DNA of 64,000 nt. Origin: Strongyloides papillosus. Taxonomy: Eukaryota > Nematoda > Chromadorea > Rhabditida > Strongyloididae. A program made the translations under genes and the position numbers. A model generated the notes under the pieces. The model was not told where the DNA came from and did not search any database. It saw only the letters and a program-made list of their open reading frames with translations. Of the stretch, positions 20,301 to 35,471 are shown piece by piece. Location: NCBI GenBank assembly GCA_005656395.1, contig SRSI01000050.1:4340001-4404000 (forward strand). Reading direction: 5' to 3'. Each line of letters opens with the position of its first letter. The stretch's first letter is position 1.

Positions 20301-23300
20301 CATTCTCCAAGTCCTTCTTACCAGGTGCTTCATCACGAATAGCTGAGACAAGTTTCTTTATTGAATCAGAGACAACCTTTGAGTTATCAGCTAATCTTTG
20401 CCATGTTGATGAATCTTTAGGTGAGATAGCTAATTGTTTAGCTGTTTTTATCATCTCACATGAAGCATACAACATTTCTCTACCACTTTCTAAGACTGGT
20501 TTTTGTGCTTCGGCACCCTTAGATGATATCTTTGCTGGTACTGGACTAAATTCTGGATTACAAATGAAATTATACAACTGTTGACATGATGAATGAAGGA
20601 GATAAGCTTTCTCAGCAAGATCGATTTTCTTTGTAGCATTATTTATATCACTATCGACAGCTTTAACAGCACCAATTAAATTTGTAGTTGATGCAGCAAT
20701 ATCACTACCACATTTAACAAATTGTTTTTTAACATTTATGTTATTTGTTTTTTTAGATGCCTCCTGACATAATGAAGCTAATGTTGATGTGTGTTTAGAT
20801 AGGATAGTAACATTATCTAGTAATGATCTTTGATCATAGTTTTCATTTTGAATGATATGACAAATCTCTTGAACAACACTAAGATGTTTTTCACATTGAC
20901 CTCTATCAAAAAGGGCACTCCTACCAGGAATTGAGGATGGTTCAGAGACACCAACAAGATATGCTGATTGTGCAGCAAATTCAGCTAATCCGCAAACAGC
21001 CTCTGAAGCTATACGAACAGAATTACAAAGTGATGGTGTATCAACAGCTTTAGCATCTTTAGCTATACCAGTCATACCTTCACCTAATTTCTTTGCTTGT
21101 TCTGTTACAGCTTCTAAAGATTCATAATAACCTTTATCATTAACAGGATATAAAGCATTATCAAGGATATGTCTATAACTTTCAATTTGTCTTAATGAAT
21201 TATCACACTCAGCAATCCATGGTGATTGTTGTTCCTCACTAAATTCTTCAACAATAACATTAACAGTTTCAGTTAAATTCTTTGTTGATTGAATTAATGA
21301 TTGTTGATTTTGAGTTGTTGTCATATCATTGTATCTTTCTTTTATTTTTTCAATAATATTTAATGCTTCTTTTTGTGTCTCCTGTAGATGATATAATTGT
21401 TTTTCTTTCCATTCCTGTTGACTCTTATTAATTATTATTGCTTCTTTAATTGTTGTATGGAATGTTGTGTAGGAGTTAACAAAACATTCTATTGCTCCAG
21501 ATTGTTCTGGTGCAGAGATTGTTATCATTAATTTTCCGCTTGTATCTATAACACTATCAGCCTTCTTACGAATCTCTTCAATAGGAACATGTTGTCTAGT
21601 TACTTTTGTTGCTGTAGATGATGTATCAATTGATGAGATGGCATGATAAGCATTATCAAGAAGTACATTATCAGGTAGAGAATTAAGACAATCTTTTATA
21701 GAAGATGTAACACGTTCACCAGACTCTAATAAATCTAATTTTAGAGAATTTTGTTTAATTTTATCATATATAACACCAGAATTATGAACAACAGCTCTGG
21801 CACGATTAACAATCTCAGGAACGTTACTTTCTTTGCGTGTAGAACAAACTGAATGTATAGATGAGGTGAATTCTCTTAATGCATATGAAGTATCAACAGC
21901 AGCTGCACCAAGGTATTGCTTATCATTACTATCTTTTGATGATATTAATTGTGACAATGATGATTGGAGTGCTTTAGCACTATTGACAACTTGTTGTGAG
22001 GAAGTTTCAGCCTTCTCATGGGGTAGTGGTGTTAGTGATCCTTGAGAGTATGATTTAGCAATCTCAATTAACTCCTCATCGAATTCTTTAATAATTTCTT
22101 CAGATCTAACTAATGTTAGATCATAGTTCAAGTGTTGAGCATTATTCAAAGCAACGCGAAGTTCCGCAACAGCTTCATTTAATCTTTGAGATGATAATTG
22201 AAGATTTGCTGCTACATTTTGGTCAGGAACAGATGATACAGTACGCCTAGCAACTTCAGTTAATCTTGTTGCTGGTAAGATAACCTAAAAATAATTAACA
22301 TTATTATTATTCTTAAATCTTATATTTATTTATTTATAAACAATTGTATATAAATTAATACGTTTTGGAAAAATAAATTTAAATGAAGAATGAGTTGATA
22401 TGATGCTATTTTCAATATACATATCGGTTTTTTTGTTATTTATATATGTTTACTATAATTTACTCCAACAACAGATGTAAGTAAATAAGATGTAGAGGGA
22501 TTATTAAAATAGTAAAAAATATTTATATTCCTAAGAACGTGACCTTTTTATTTTAAACCTTATTTTTTTAATGAACGTAATGATGTATAAAAATGGTTTT
22601 TTGATATAGTGAGATATAAAATGTGTTGATAACAAGAATAATTGACACACAAACATCATAGATAAATCAAAAAAAATAAAACAAACTTTACATTAATATA
22701 TAATATTTTTTTTGTCAAATATGTTAAAGGTAAACTTGTTAAAAGATTCTCAGATATAATTTGTTTACTTTTTATTTATAATAACTCAGAGGAATGTGTT
22801 AAGCGTGGGTGAAGGAGTTATTTATAAGATAATGTATTTAGAATGCAAACGTTTTGTTAGAAGTTATAATATGTTTAAGTGGAGATGTTAAATATTTTGT
22901 TGATGATGTTTTTATGAACATTAAAAATTAAAATTATATTTTTTTTAATTTTTGTTATGATAATGATGTGACGGAAGATTTAAAGATGAAACTTATATGA
23001 ATATCTGGTTTCAAAATAAAAATCAAAAGGTTTAATATGATTCCCAAGATTTAGAAACATTGCAGGAATAAGAGAGAGTGAGTAAATAAGGGGGAGAGGA
23101 AAGGAGAGGGAGATGAAAAAAGATATGAAAGTAATTTACATCTATATTTTCTAATAATACATAGATTGATGATGTACTATTTTATATTTTTTGCCTTCAA
23201 ATACATCTATCTTTAAAATATATTTTTGTTAAAGTGGAGAAAAGATAAGTATGAAATATAGATAGATGAAAATTTCAAAAAGCAAAAAAAGATAGATGTG

Positions 23301-26300
23301 CCCACAAGTTATGAATAGGTCACTGGAGATCAGAAGTTATAAATAATATTAGTTGGTTCTTCATTCCTCATAATAAATTTCTTTTCTTACTCTTTATAAT
23401 ACCCTATGGAATGGCAAATATATATTTGTGTGTATGTTAAGGAGAGACACAATTTAAATAAAAAAAATTTTTAGAAAAATAAAAATAGTTCGTATTATTA
23501 CTATTTCTACCAAGTTGCCAAAAGAAAGAAAATTATATGAATAGAAATTTGAAGGTTTTTAGATAAATAAAATATAAATGTTAAAAGGTTTTTGAGTTTT
23601 GTGGTGTTTATTTATGATAAAAAAGTTTAAAAAACGATCTTGAATATCTAAAGATTTAGGCGGAGGAAACGAAGGGAGAGGAAATTATATTTTTGTCTTT
23701 AAATTCTGTTAAAGATAAAAATTAAGTAAATTTACATGAATAATTTTTTTATATTACTGCTATTATTGGAGATTTTAATGAGAATATTAAAAAGCATTTA
23801 TAATAAATATTATTAAGAGGATATGTAAAAATAAACATGATTCATCATATATTTATGGCACACACATCAAAAATTGATATTTTTGAAATAAATAATATAT
23901 AAAGCAGGTGGTAGATATATATTATTTATTAAAAATGACCTACAGATGAATAAAAATACATACATAAAAGTTATTTTCAATAAACACAAAATAAGGTTAC
24001 TCTTAAAAATTAAAAAAGCTTTAAAATTTGAAGCACTAACATATAAATAAAGTGAAAGAGGGAGTGTATTAAAAATTCAAATTCTTAGTATTGCCATTAT
24101 AAGATTGATATATGGTTAAATTCACCCTAATACTAGAAAAACACTAACTATATGTATATAGAAAATTTAGACTATGCCACTAAAATTTCTTCCTCTTCAA
24201 AATAAAATATTTTTATGAATACATCAACTTTTAAAAGAAAAATATATTTGACAAAAGACACATTTAAAAATAATGTTTTACCATTTTTGATTATCCATAA
24301 AGATAGATTTATTTGGAGGGAGGGAGTGAATGAGGGGTGGAAGAAAATAGAAAAAAGAATTATAATAAGGGAGAAAATAAGCATGTGTTATAAATAAATA
24401 TATTTATACTAACTATATAAGTCTTTCTATCCTTATATCTTTTCTCTTTTATTGTTAGAAACTTTTTAAAAATCTAAAACTGTCAAATTGTCTTTCTTAT
24501 GATAAATTATCTACATGTGTGTTGTCCAAAACATTTAAAAATATAATATATCTTCTTATATTTTATCTGGTTAATGTATATATAAAAATATATAACAAAG
24601 TTCAAATAAAAAGTGGCATATGTAAAGTAAAAATTTTAAGAAGCCCTTTATCAATTGTACAATCATAAAAATAAGGATATATAATTTATATCTTTTGAAG
24701 ATAAAATTTTAAAAGCATTTCTTGAAGATGAATTATATATTAATATTAAGTACTTTCATATCCTTAAATATAAATCATCAAAAAAAGAAGTTAGTGAAGA
24801 TAATAAGTTTGAAGAATGAATTATAAGTTATGATTATTGAGATTTATCAATGATAAATTATTCCTTAAGAGTTATGTTTATAGATCATTTTTAAACTCTT
24901 TAAAACCATCAAAAATATCACTTAAGAAGGATTAAGAATGTTAAATTATAATTTCCTTAACTTCCACTTTTATTGAAAAGAGAAATTTAATGTAAAATTA
25001 TAATTCTTCAAACTCAATATAAAATAACTTAAAATTTCCTTCCAATTATTAAAAATAACCAACAAACAACCTGTCTAAGTTAATTGAATTTCCCTTTCAT
25101 GACAGAAAAAAAAGAAGAAAAAATTGATAAAAATTGATAATATTTTAATAAAATATAAAAGCGATATACACACATTATAATTTTAATAAATTTATTGCAC
25201 ATAAAAAAATGATATTTATATATGTTATTCAAAAAAATATATAGATACCAAAATTAAAATTTAATTATCTAGTTATCTCACACATAAAATGTCTATGTAT
25301 AGTAGTAGTTCGCCTCAATTTTAATATTTTCCCCTTAAAAAATAAGAGACGCCAACTTGCACATATCACAAACATTTCATGCAATGGTGTATATCACTTT
25401 TCAAAATTTTTATCACTTTATTTTGTCTCCTTTTTTTGCCATCATGCACAATAAAAACTTATAGATATATTTTATAAGTGATTATTAATAATAATGAAAG
25501 ATGGGAAAATTGGGTTAAATAAGTATAATTTTGAAAGAACATTTAAAACAAATAAGTAACTATCTTGGAGAATAAAGAATTTCAAAATTATTTTATGTCT
25601 AATTCAATTTTAGAATACTATCTGGTGATTAAATAAATTTTAGCTTAAGTAAAGCATTAAACTAAAAATATTATCATTTATGTATTTATCATTCATTGTC
25701 TTTGTCCTCTATTCCTCCCCATAATTTGATACAATTATATTCAAACTATACTAAATACAAAGAAAAACTTTTTTTTATCAAATCAACAGAAAATTGTTTA
25801 AGTTTTTGTTTATATATTTAATTATCATATTTTTAGTTTAAAAAGGAAAAAGGATAACATTTGTAAATAAATGATAATATTACCATAAAATTGTATTTCA
25901 CAGAAAAGTTATCACTACATACCAAGAACGTTCTTATATCAAAGATATTTTATAGTTACTAAAAATGTACCATATAAAAATTTTTGATAATTAATTTAAA
26001 TATTAATCTTATTTGTGATAATTGGTCTTAAAAATAAAACAAAAAAACTATATATTTTCTGGTGTTATTAAAGAGCAAAAAACTACCATAATCGGATATT
26101 TCTATTAAACTAATCTCAATAATCTTACTGTAGAAATTTATATATACTAAGTTGTGTGATAAAAAAATGTCAACCTCCTATGATACCATTTTATATGAGT
26201 TGTGGTAAAAATAAGTATATGTACAAATAATATAAAAGTACAACTACAATAAAAATATCTTTGATAAAAAATACTCATCTTCTAGTAAAATATAAACAAA

Positions 26301-29300
26301 TTCTTTTTTTTCATCCTCAAGATAATTATTTATATAGAAAGGCAAAAGTTTAGTCTATTTTTTATCACAATACTTATATAAAGTTTATGATAAAAAACAA
26401 TAAGAGAAGGCACACATACACACATAAACATATTATAAAGTTGTTAAAAAGATTATTTAGAACATAATGTTTTTGTAATATTTTGGGTCATAATATATAT
26501 GAAGAAGAAGAAGATAAAACAAAAGATGGTAATTAGAAAAGAAAAATGTTGTTAGTACCATATATTATTAAGCTTCAGTTTTAGGGGACAAATATATATA
26601 ATAAATATATATATAACTTATGAGGAAAGTTTTTAAAACTTTTTTAACAAAAAAGGTGTGTCAGTTAATTATACGATAAATATATGTGTGTGTAAAAAGA
26701 TAAAAAAAAGTAAAATTGTTTTGAGATGGTGTAAATTTAATAAGCATATTGATTTCGTACCTTTGATGTATCATGAATTAACCTGGATTGAGCTTTAAAT
26801 TTCTCAGTCTCTGTCTTAGCTGTCTGTGATTCACGAATACCACCAATCATTGGTGGTAAAACTTCAGCTGTCTCTGTACATTGTACTATCAATGTTTCTG
26901 TAACATTTCTATTATTAATTAATGGGGCTGCTTGGTTTGAAGCAGCTATTGTTTGTGTTGCAGCTGCTGCTGTTGTCTTAGCAGCTTGTTCTAAATTATC
27001 AAAGGTTCTCTTAGCATTCTGGCCTGCCAATGCATTTGATGTTGCATTAACAAGTGTCTCAGCTGCTGTTTTTAATCTAATTTGATGTTCTGCTTCACCT
27101 GGTTTATTTTGACACTGTTTTGTTGCATCAATCATATTCGAGGTGGCCTGAGCTACTGATCTTGCTGCTGAAAGAAGTTTTTCTCTTTGTTCTGGTTCCT
27201 GATCAGCTGCTTCACTTTCAATTTGTTCAACGATAATTCTTGAATGTCTTATAGCATGCTCAGATTCTTTAACCATATTTTGTGTTGATGTTTGTGTTGT
27301 GATAAGTCTATTAGAACTTCTTAAAATATTTTCAAAGTGTGAATCATGTTGTTGTTGGCTTTGGTATCTTTTTCCAGTATATACATGATCAAGAAGTCCA
27401 TCTAAGGCAGATGTTACAGCTCTAGCAGCTGCATGAATATCATTATAACTCTTTTCACCATTACCAGATATTGATGATTGACAGGCATTTTTACTTTCAA
27501 TAAGTAATGTCTCAACAGCTCCAGCTACTTGTTTTGATGCGTTACTAAGTTGTTCTTTACATCCTTGAGTTTCAATACTTGGAGCAACAACTCGAGCACA
27601 GGCAACTAATTGTGATGTTGCGTAAGCACATTGTGTGGCACTATGAATAACTTTCTCTTTGTATACTGGTTCAGAACAATCAGCAGAAATAGTTTTAGCT
27701 TTAAGAACCAATTGAGCTGTTGATGTAGCAACAGTTTTGGCCTTTTGTACCAATTCATCATGGAAAAGTTTATCCTCAATTGTTTGTTCCTCAATTGTAT
27801 TAAGAACTTGTTGTGAGTACTCTCCTACACGACCAGCGGCAGCAAATACCTTATTTCTCTTTTCTTCATTCTCAGGATTAACTGTATGAAGGAAATCACC
27901 CATTGCTCCACATAAGTTACGTGTTGCTGTAACCAAATCATCAGCACGTTTATTATCAGACATCAAAGCTGCAAGTTCACGAACATTACGTCCCATTTCT
28001 GGTAAATTAGAGCCAATTGTTGCTACAGCAGATCCAACACGGTGATCTGTCTCATCGACAACAGCAGTAAGTTGTACAACTTCAGCAGTAGCAGCACCCA
28101 TTGCTGAGATTCTCTCAGAGACACCCTCTTTTTGAACCTCTCTTTGGGTCTCAATCCATTTTCTTGATGAAGGATCATCAAATCTTGGGAATTGAATCTC
28201 TGGTGGTTTATATAACTCTTCCTCAGCTTCTTCAACAGCTTTTATTGATGCTTCAATAGTTCCAACTAAAGCTCTTTGAGCTCTTTCTTGACTATCAACA
28301 ACTCTTATTCTTTGTCCATGTGGAAGAGCTCTTGTCAAGATTTGTCCACTAACAGCACCATATTGTGCTCCATTAACACCACTATCAGGATCAATGGCAC
28401 CGGCATGTCTAAGAACACCTGGTAATGCAATTCTACCATCTTGAACAGGCATACCTTGTGTATTAATTTCACCATGAGCAATAAGTGTAGCTTTAGCTGG
28501 AGCAACACGATCTTCAAGCATAGTACTACCTTCATCACCCTCAATACCTAGATGATCTTTCAATTTCCTCTTCTTAATAATAATATCAATATAACCAGCA
28601 ATTAAGGCAACAATTTTTTCACCATCTGGAGTTTGGACAGCAAAATATCCATCTTCATAATCTCCAAGATCAACAGCAAATGTTGTTGGTGATGTTGCCC
28701 ATCTCCTTAATTGTTCCAATGGATATTCTTTAATAACTTCTTTAGTTTTTTGATCCAATATCATAAGACAATCTTTATTAATACCTAATAAACGTACTTC
28801 AAGTTGTTTCTTATCTTTCAACTGTTCTTGAACAACGAAGAAAGTTACACCATAAGTATAGAGTTCTTTACACTCTTGAATATAACTTCTTTTTGGTTCA
28901 AATGTTGGATCAGAAAAATTGAATTCTTGATATTGTTGGAGGACTCTCTTTTCAATATCTTTATTCTTCTTATATTCAGCTGGAAGGAATTGTTTGAAAT
29001 CAATTCCTCTAACTTTTTGATCATTATATGGTCCAAATTCAATGAATGCTTGAAGAGCAGCTAATCTTGTAGCTGTTTGTTTATTAACAGGATGGAAACT
29101 TTTTAATACATCATCACGACATTGAACATATAAAAGATTCAATTGTACTGGATCTCTTTCAACATTAGCATCAGAGAAGAAGAATTTTCTTCTTAAAACC
29201 AAGATTTCGTCATCCAATATTCCTTGTTCTCGAAGAGTTTTACCATGATCAACCCAACTAATCTCTTCATCAGTATGCAATTTATGTCTTAATTGCTCCA

Positions 29301-29943
29301 ACTTCTTTTGTTTCTTCCGATTCATAGTCCCAAAGATGTTCCCTTCTATTCCTCTTTTTGATGTAGTTGTGTTATGATGAAAACCATTTCTTTTGTTATT
29401 GTAATCAGTCATATCATTTAAATTAACAACAGAATTTCCACCATTCATTGATAAAGCATCATCTCTAGTTAAAGAATATTCTTCAGGATTGTAAATACCA
29501 ATTTTAGCACAAATAGTAACCATTAATTGACCAACATTTTGTGACTCATCAACAGGAACAATTTTTACACTACCATCTAATGTTCTTATCTTTATTTGCC
29601 TTATTTTATTCTTATACTCAAGAGTATCATTATTACGAATAAGGTAGTGCTCCAAAGTTTTTCCATTCTCCATCCAGACACATTTTGTTGGATCAGCTTC
29701 AACTCTAAATAATCCATAATCTTTGTAACTATCATCATAATTATTTATATCATGTTGATCAGTATATCTACCTAAATTATATTATGATTATTGTTAATAA
29801 GTTTACAAAAATGATAACATACTGTTACGAAATTTATCTCTAATCTGTCTGCAGGCATCATAAACTAACATCGATGGATCAAATGTCATAACAGAAGTTT
29901 GTTGATTTTTTTCGCATATTATATTTAATTTTAAATAGCCCAT
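17392..29943 (-). CDS. tln-1: Talin
   Basis: Four exons on the minus strand: 29823-29943, 26761-29771, 18271-22284 and 17392-18018. Intron phases are 1, 0 and 0; total 2,590 residues, close to the 2,541 of human TLN1. Exon 1 and the start of exon 2 give the F0 domain (MVYDACRQIRDKF-like text, DYGLFRVE, CVWMENGKTLEHYL), followed by the F1-F3 FERM head (GNIFGTMNRKKQ, WVDHGKTLREQG). The rod contains landmarks such as AQSAYLVGVSEPS, VSDSIKKLVSAIRDEAPG and DLDTTIMFATSGSL. The last exon is the actin-binding I/LWEQ (THATCH) domain (ACKVKADLNSRAMQRLQ, QWSEGLTSAAKLVAAAAH) plus the dimerisation helix. It links integrins to actin in muscle attachments. Introns 1 and 3 are 51 and 252 bp; intron 2 is 4,476 bp. 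The ATG at 29943 fits the start of F0. Confidence 0.96.
22285..26760 (-). other. 4.5-kb talin intron
   Basis: GT at 26760-26759 and AG at 22286-22285 join rod codons in phase 0 (DTSK to VILPATRL), which also fits the continuity of human talin. The interior is very AT-rich with purine-rich patches (for example 23080-23125). The open frames at 24172-24397 are not supported. No nested gene or RNA gene was recognised. Confidence 0.8.
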
Positions 29944-32900
29944 TGTTAATAATAATTAATAATATTTTTTTTTCCAAATCAGGGGTTCCTTAATCTTGAG
30001 ATTTAAAATGAAGTTATAGATAAATGAAGGAGAAAGAGAGAAATTTTATTGATAAATGGTTTCGGAATAATAAAATAAAATAATGATTTTAAGTAATTAT
30101 ATTATGGAAACCAATAAATATATTTCTTCTCTTTTTTTTTAAAGTAATATAAATAAAATAATATAAAAGTTCCCAAATATATAATTTTTTTATTATTTTC
30201 CTTCAAGTAACGTCACTGAAATTTACCTTATAATCAATAGAAGAAATTAAGAGTATGTGTGTGAAAAATAAGAATATTTTCTATTAGCATCTTATAGATA
30301 AATAAAAAAAATAAACAAAATATATTATTAGATTTCCTATTAATCAAGTTTTTTTTTGAAAGTGAAAGTCGTTAGGAAAAAACAACAAAGAGATAATATG
30401 TAAATTAATAATCTATTCTATTTATTTTCAACAAAAAAGTTACATTATTACAAGTATGTTATTAATTAGCAGAAATAATATAAAAAGTAAACAGAATTGT
30501 ATATAATTTTTACAATATAATAACTTCATTAAAACATCAAAATAACAACACATCAACAGATGGGATGTTGTTGTAAAGATAATCAACTCAATATTACTAT
30601 TACTTTCATCCAACAATATATAATAATATTAGGTGGATATGTTGATAAAAAGATAAATAGAGGAAAAGGTGATTGCCATTAGTAAAAATACTTAAACATT
30701 CTAATAGATATGTATACATTTATTATTATATATATTTATGTTAATGAAGATAAATTTTTATTCAATTACTGTCCTTCACAATTTCTTCTATTTAATTTTT
30801 CCTCAACATATAAATTGTTAATCAAAAAGACAACAAAATGCCTATAGTAATAGTATAGAGTATGTGTAAAAATGATAGTGAGATCACAAAGATGTATAGA
30901 AGAACATTCCATTACCACAAACTATTATATATATATATTGCCAATCTCCTTAATCTATTTTCATAAAGTAGCTCGGTATTTTGTCAAGTGGAGATATAAG
31001 AAATGATATCAAAGATTTTATAAATAAAAATAACCTCTGCTGGAGAAGAGAAAAAAGTGAGAGTGAGAGAGGGGCTATAAGATCATCAATTGGCAGAAGT
31101 CTTTTATTATTTTATTTCAAAAGAGTAATGTATATAGATTGGTGTTATTTTACATTTCAGAAGAACAACTATTATAACTTAAAAAAAGTGAGTCAATGTC
31201 CTCCTACCCTTACTTCAAACAGACATGAAAATGTAAATTTCATATTAAACCGCCTCCGTAAAAAATAGTTGATGTTAAAGATAATTGTGTTTCAGTAAAG
31301 TTTCAAGAAATTATTATTATAAAGGTTAAGGGGAAAAATGTACTGTTAATTTAAAAATATATTTAAACAATAACGTAAGAAGTAAAATCTAATTGGTAAT
31401 TCAATTTAAAATAAAAAATATTTTAAAGAAATAGAAGGAGAAAGGAGCTCCTTCTACTGAAATATGTGTTTTGAAACGCAAAAAAATGACAAAATGACTA
31501 ATGTGTGGGAATTTTTTAGTAATATTTTATGACTAATCAAAATTCAAATCTTGAGAATGAAATAATATATGATATTTATTAAAAAGTTTAAATGTATTGA
31601 ATAAATAATAAAAAAAATAAAAAATATTTTTTGAATTAAATTTTAAAAAAGTAATGAATCCTACATATTTGGACTTTTAATTACAAGTAATTGGTGTATA
31701 ATTAAAGAAGTAATGAAAAAAAATAGTATTTAATTAATTATAATGGAATTAATGGATAGCTTTAAATGGAAGTAAACATTTCATTTCCAATTTCCACATT
31801 CTACCATAAAACGAAGATTTAAATAAAAATGTACTTTAAAAATATATGTATAAATAATTTGGATTCATTAAAATGAAGAATATAAAAGAAAGTTATAATG
31901 AAAAAAAAATTTCTTTTTTAATTATTTATGATTGACTTTTATAAAAATAGAATCTAATGGAAATGTGAGTAAAGATTTTTTGTGGATTCATTCAGTATAC
32001 ACAGAAAAAGAAGAGTATTTATAAAGTGTTAAATTCTAGAATAAATATTTAATATTTTTCAAATGTTATTAATTTATTTATCATCAATTTATAGGTATTT
32101 AAATTTAAAAAGTTGTGATAACTAATGTTTCATGAAAAATGAGTGAATAATTAAATAAAATTGATTGTTCTTCAAAAAACAAATATACATTTGGTCCATG
32201 AAAAGAAGTGGACAAGAAACATTACTCATGGTAAATAACACTTTAAAAAGGTATATATAACAAAAGCTTACCAATATATCATATTGGATATCTATACGAT
32301 TTATAAATAATTCTATATGCACTTCTCTTTGTTATCATTAATATTAATCAGGTATATAGAAAAAATCCCATTTATTTTATGTCCAAAAAAATTGTAGAAA
32401 AAATGGGCATTGTAAAAAAATTGAATGGTAAATGATAAGAAAAAAAGTACATTTACGATTAATTATGTTTTTTTAGAATTAATTATTTATTTTATATCCA
32501 TGAATGGCATTAATAATAGCGTTTACATTAAAAGTAAATAGATTAATCATTTTGAGTGATAATATATAAATTATTTAATATTAGAAAATATCAATAAATT
32601 TCGCTATATTACTTGGTCTTTTATAGTAACAAAAAACATTAGCTAGTGATAATAACAATGGTAATTGTTGAAAAATTTCAAAGAAAAAAGTACACACATT
32701 TCAAAAGCCTTTTTTTAAATAGATAGTAAAAATTATGTGAGAATATTTAATAAAAATATGATACTTTGTTTAAAAAGAAATATTATCAATTATAAAAAAT
32801 TATACTTTTAAAAATAAAGAATAAATTATTATATCAACTATGATTAATATATGTATTAAACAAATACAAATAGATAAGAACTTTTGAATAGTAGTAATAT

Positions 32901-34226
32901 ATTCTTAAAAATATAAATGGCCAGAAGTTATATGATATACATATATACAATGAAGATAAACCATCTGCCAATCTATATATCGTTTATATTATAACATATT
33001 TTGAATCAAATTTATTAAAATATATATGCATATGAATTAGTAAAGATAAATCACTTATTAAAGAGATCAAAAATATTGAAATATTTAAAATATAAATGAT
33101 TTTATGAAGAAAAGTGATAATATAAATAATATGCTAATGTTTTTTTTATTACAAAAGTATTACTACAATTTTGGTGTTAAACTAATACAATATTTTGAAA
33201 CAAAACCCAAATAGTTTCTTTCATATACTATTCTTCTTGTTTCATCTTTTTCATATGGTGATGACTAACTTATTCAGTTAATCTTTTATAGTTACAAAAA
33301 GGAAGTGATAATAAGCAGAAATTTATTGATGCATATTAAAATACATACTAATGATTCGGTTTTACAGAAAAAATACATTTAAAATGGAGTTAATATTAAT
33401 CATCTTCTTCAAGTTTAAACATTTTTAATAGCATAATCGCAAAAAAGAACACTTTAAGTATATAAATATATACACTTTAAAAATAATAAAAAGATTATCA
33501 AATATCAATTAAAATAAAGACAGTTATACGATGATAAAAACAATTAAATACATCAAAATACTTGAATAACAAAAAAAAAAGAAAAAATCAAAAGAAGATC
33601 TTTAAATTATTTAGATATAAAGAGAGATCTTAAGAAAATAATGGTATATAGAAGAAAGTGACCACAAACTTTTGTCTCTCTCTTCCGCAATATATAGTCA
33701 ACGCGTAATGAATATTCCAAATCAACATATACATACACACAAACATCATATATTCAAATAAATAGTGAATAGAACACAATTTTAGTGGTAGTGAATTTGA
33801 CCCCTTTGCCTTCTTCTTACTTCTTCTCCTATACTTCGTTCATATACATAACTAACTCTCTCGCTCGCATTTTTATAATATTATCTTTAAGAATACAAAA
33901 AAAAACTTTTCTTGGACATAAACAATCTACTAAAATTGGCACTTTATATTGCAATCATTTTTAACAATAAAAAAATAATAATAAATAGTGAAGTGAAATG
34001 TAATAATAAATGTTTATTAAAATCTCAAAAAAAAAGTCATGATAAACATTTATCTTCTTATGAATATTCTTCCTTTTTAAATTCTCTATCTTCATATTAT
34101 CTATCAACAAGAATATATTCAAAGAATGGTACGAATTTTTCACTACCAAGTGACATATGTAATAAAAATTATTGTGAAAAAAAAAGTTTATTTACATATT
34201 TGTATTAGGAATGATTTTGAACTTTT
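29944..34226. other. Long non-coding AT-rich region upstream of talin
   Basis: About 4.3 kb with no supported gene. The frames 30981-31268 and 33912-34208 begin at TTG and have no ATG in a suitable place. The second starts with signal-peptide-like text (LLKLALYIAIIF), but neither a start nor splice partners were found. A pyrimidine-rich patch with CT repeats lies at about 33670-33880. The talin promoter should be at the left end. Confidence 0.5.
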
Positions 34227-34327
34227 TTCAATAAACTATAAATATAGAAATTATTAGAATCTTCTATATTTGTATTCTTTTTTTTGAATAACGGAGGAAT
34301 GTAAGTATTGTATACATTTCAATGAAA
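34227..34327 (+). repeat. Repeat element, copy 1
   Basis: About 100 bp that recurs at 35472-35570 with roughly 85 percent identity by eye. Shared blocks include TTATTAGAATCTTCTAT, ATAACGGAG and AATGTAAGTATTG. It is not part of any supported gene. Orientation is given as read on the plus strand. Confidence 0.75.
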
Positions 34328-35471
34328 ATTTTTAAGTTCTTTCTTTAAAAATATGAATAATGATGGAAGGGGGTAAAAAAAGTGAAAGCTTTTTATATTT
34401 GTTTGAAGAATATATTAATAAGTGCTATATTTTGTTTGAATAACAAGAATTTTTTATTGGTAAATAACATTATTAATATAATTTTTTTTATTATAAAGAG
34501 TTGTTATTAAAAATAATAAAGATAAAAAGTTTTTTGAGTGTGAAGTATGAAAAATAATTTTGTGCTATTGATTTAAACTAAGTATTAAGTGATTATTTTT
34601 ATTGATATATTATAATTATATGTGTAATGTTATAAGGAAAGGACAAATTCTTAATATTGAGAAAGTTTGATATTATATAATTTATGTATATACAAAATAT
34701 TTGAATATATCTTCTGTAAGATAATCTTATGATAATCATATTAAAATAATCTTCATTTTTCAAAATTTTTAAAAGTTTTATTTACTTTTAACTAACCTGA
34801 AATTTAAAAGTATCTCCATAGGAAATTTCAATTCTCACAGAGAAAGTTTATTGTTATCCTTTGAAATTAATACCATTCTCTGATAATCAAAAAAAATATA
34901 AGTACAAGAACTAAAAAAATCTCTAGAAAATTTTATTTAAATTGCTCTTTTTATTTGAAGACTAAATACTTATTCTTATCAAAAAACGAAGAAGAAAAGT
35001 TTACAATAAATAAATATATCTATATGAAGACGAGATAATTTTTCCCAATTATGAAGAAGGAAATTCTTTTCTAATACTCCTCAAGAAGACGACTTAAGGA
35101 GGAGGAAACTGAAAATGATTTAAAACAAAATTTTAAGAAATAGTTTATGATTTAACATATTTTCCACTGGTACTTCCTTGTTTACTTCTTGTTTTCATTA
35201 TGAATAAATGATGTTAATAAATTATGTTCTTGAAAAATAAATTATATTTCAGAAAGATATTTATAAGGAATTAAAAATTTTTTGTAATATTTTTATTGTA
35301 ATTGCATGTATAAAGAAAATTAATATAAAAAAGTTATTATTTTTATTAATAGCGATTTAAATTAAAAATAAATTTGAACAAAAAAAGTTAAATATAGATA
35401 ATGAGAAACTGAAAAGTGATATATTATTTAACTAGTACATGTTTATATATAATTATGTGTCTTCCTACTTA
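34328..35471. other. Spacer between the two repeat copies
   Basis: AT-rich DNA, no supported coding frame, RNA gene or further copy of the repeat. Confidence 0.45.

Noticed and set aside
30981..31268. 95-residue plus-strand frame
   Set aside because: TTG start, no motif, and no similarity pattern to any family.
33912..34208. 98-residue frame with signal-peptide-like start
   Set aside because: It begins at TTG with no in-frame ATG, and no upstream exon or consistent splice partner was found.
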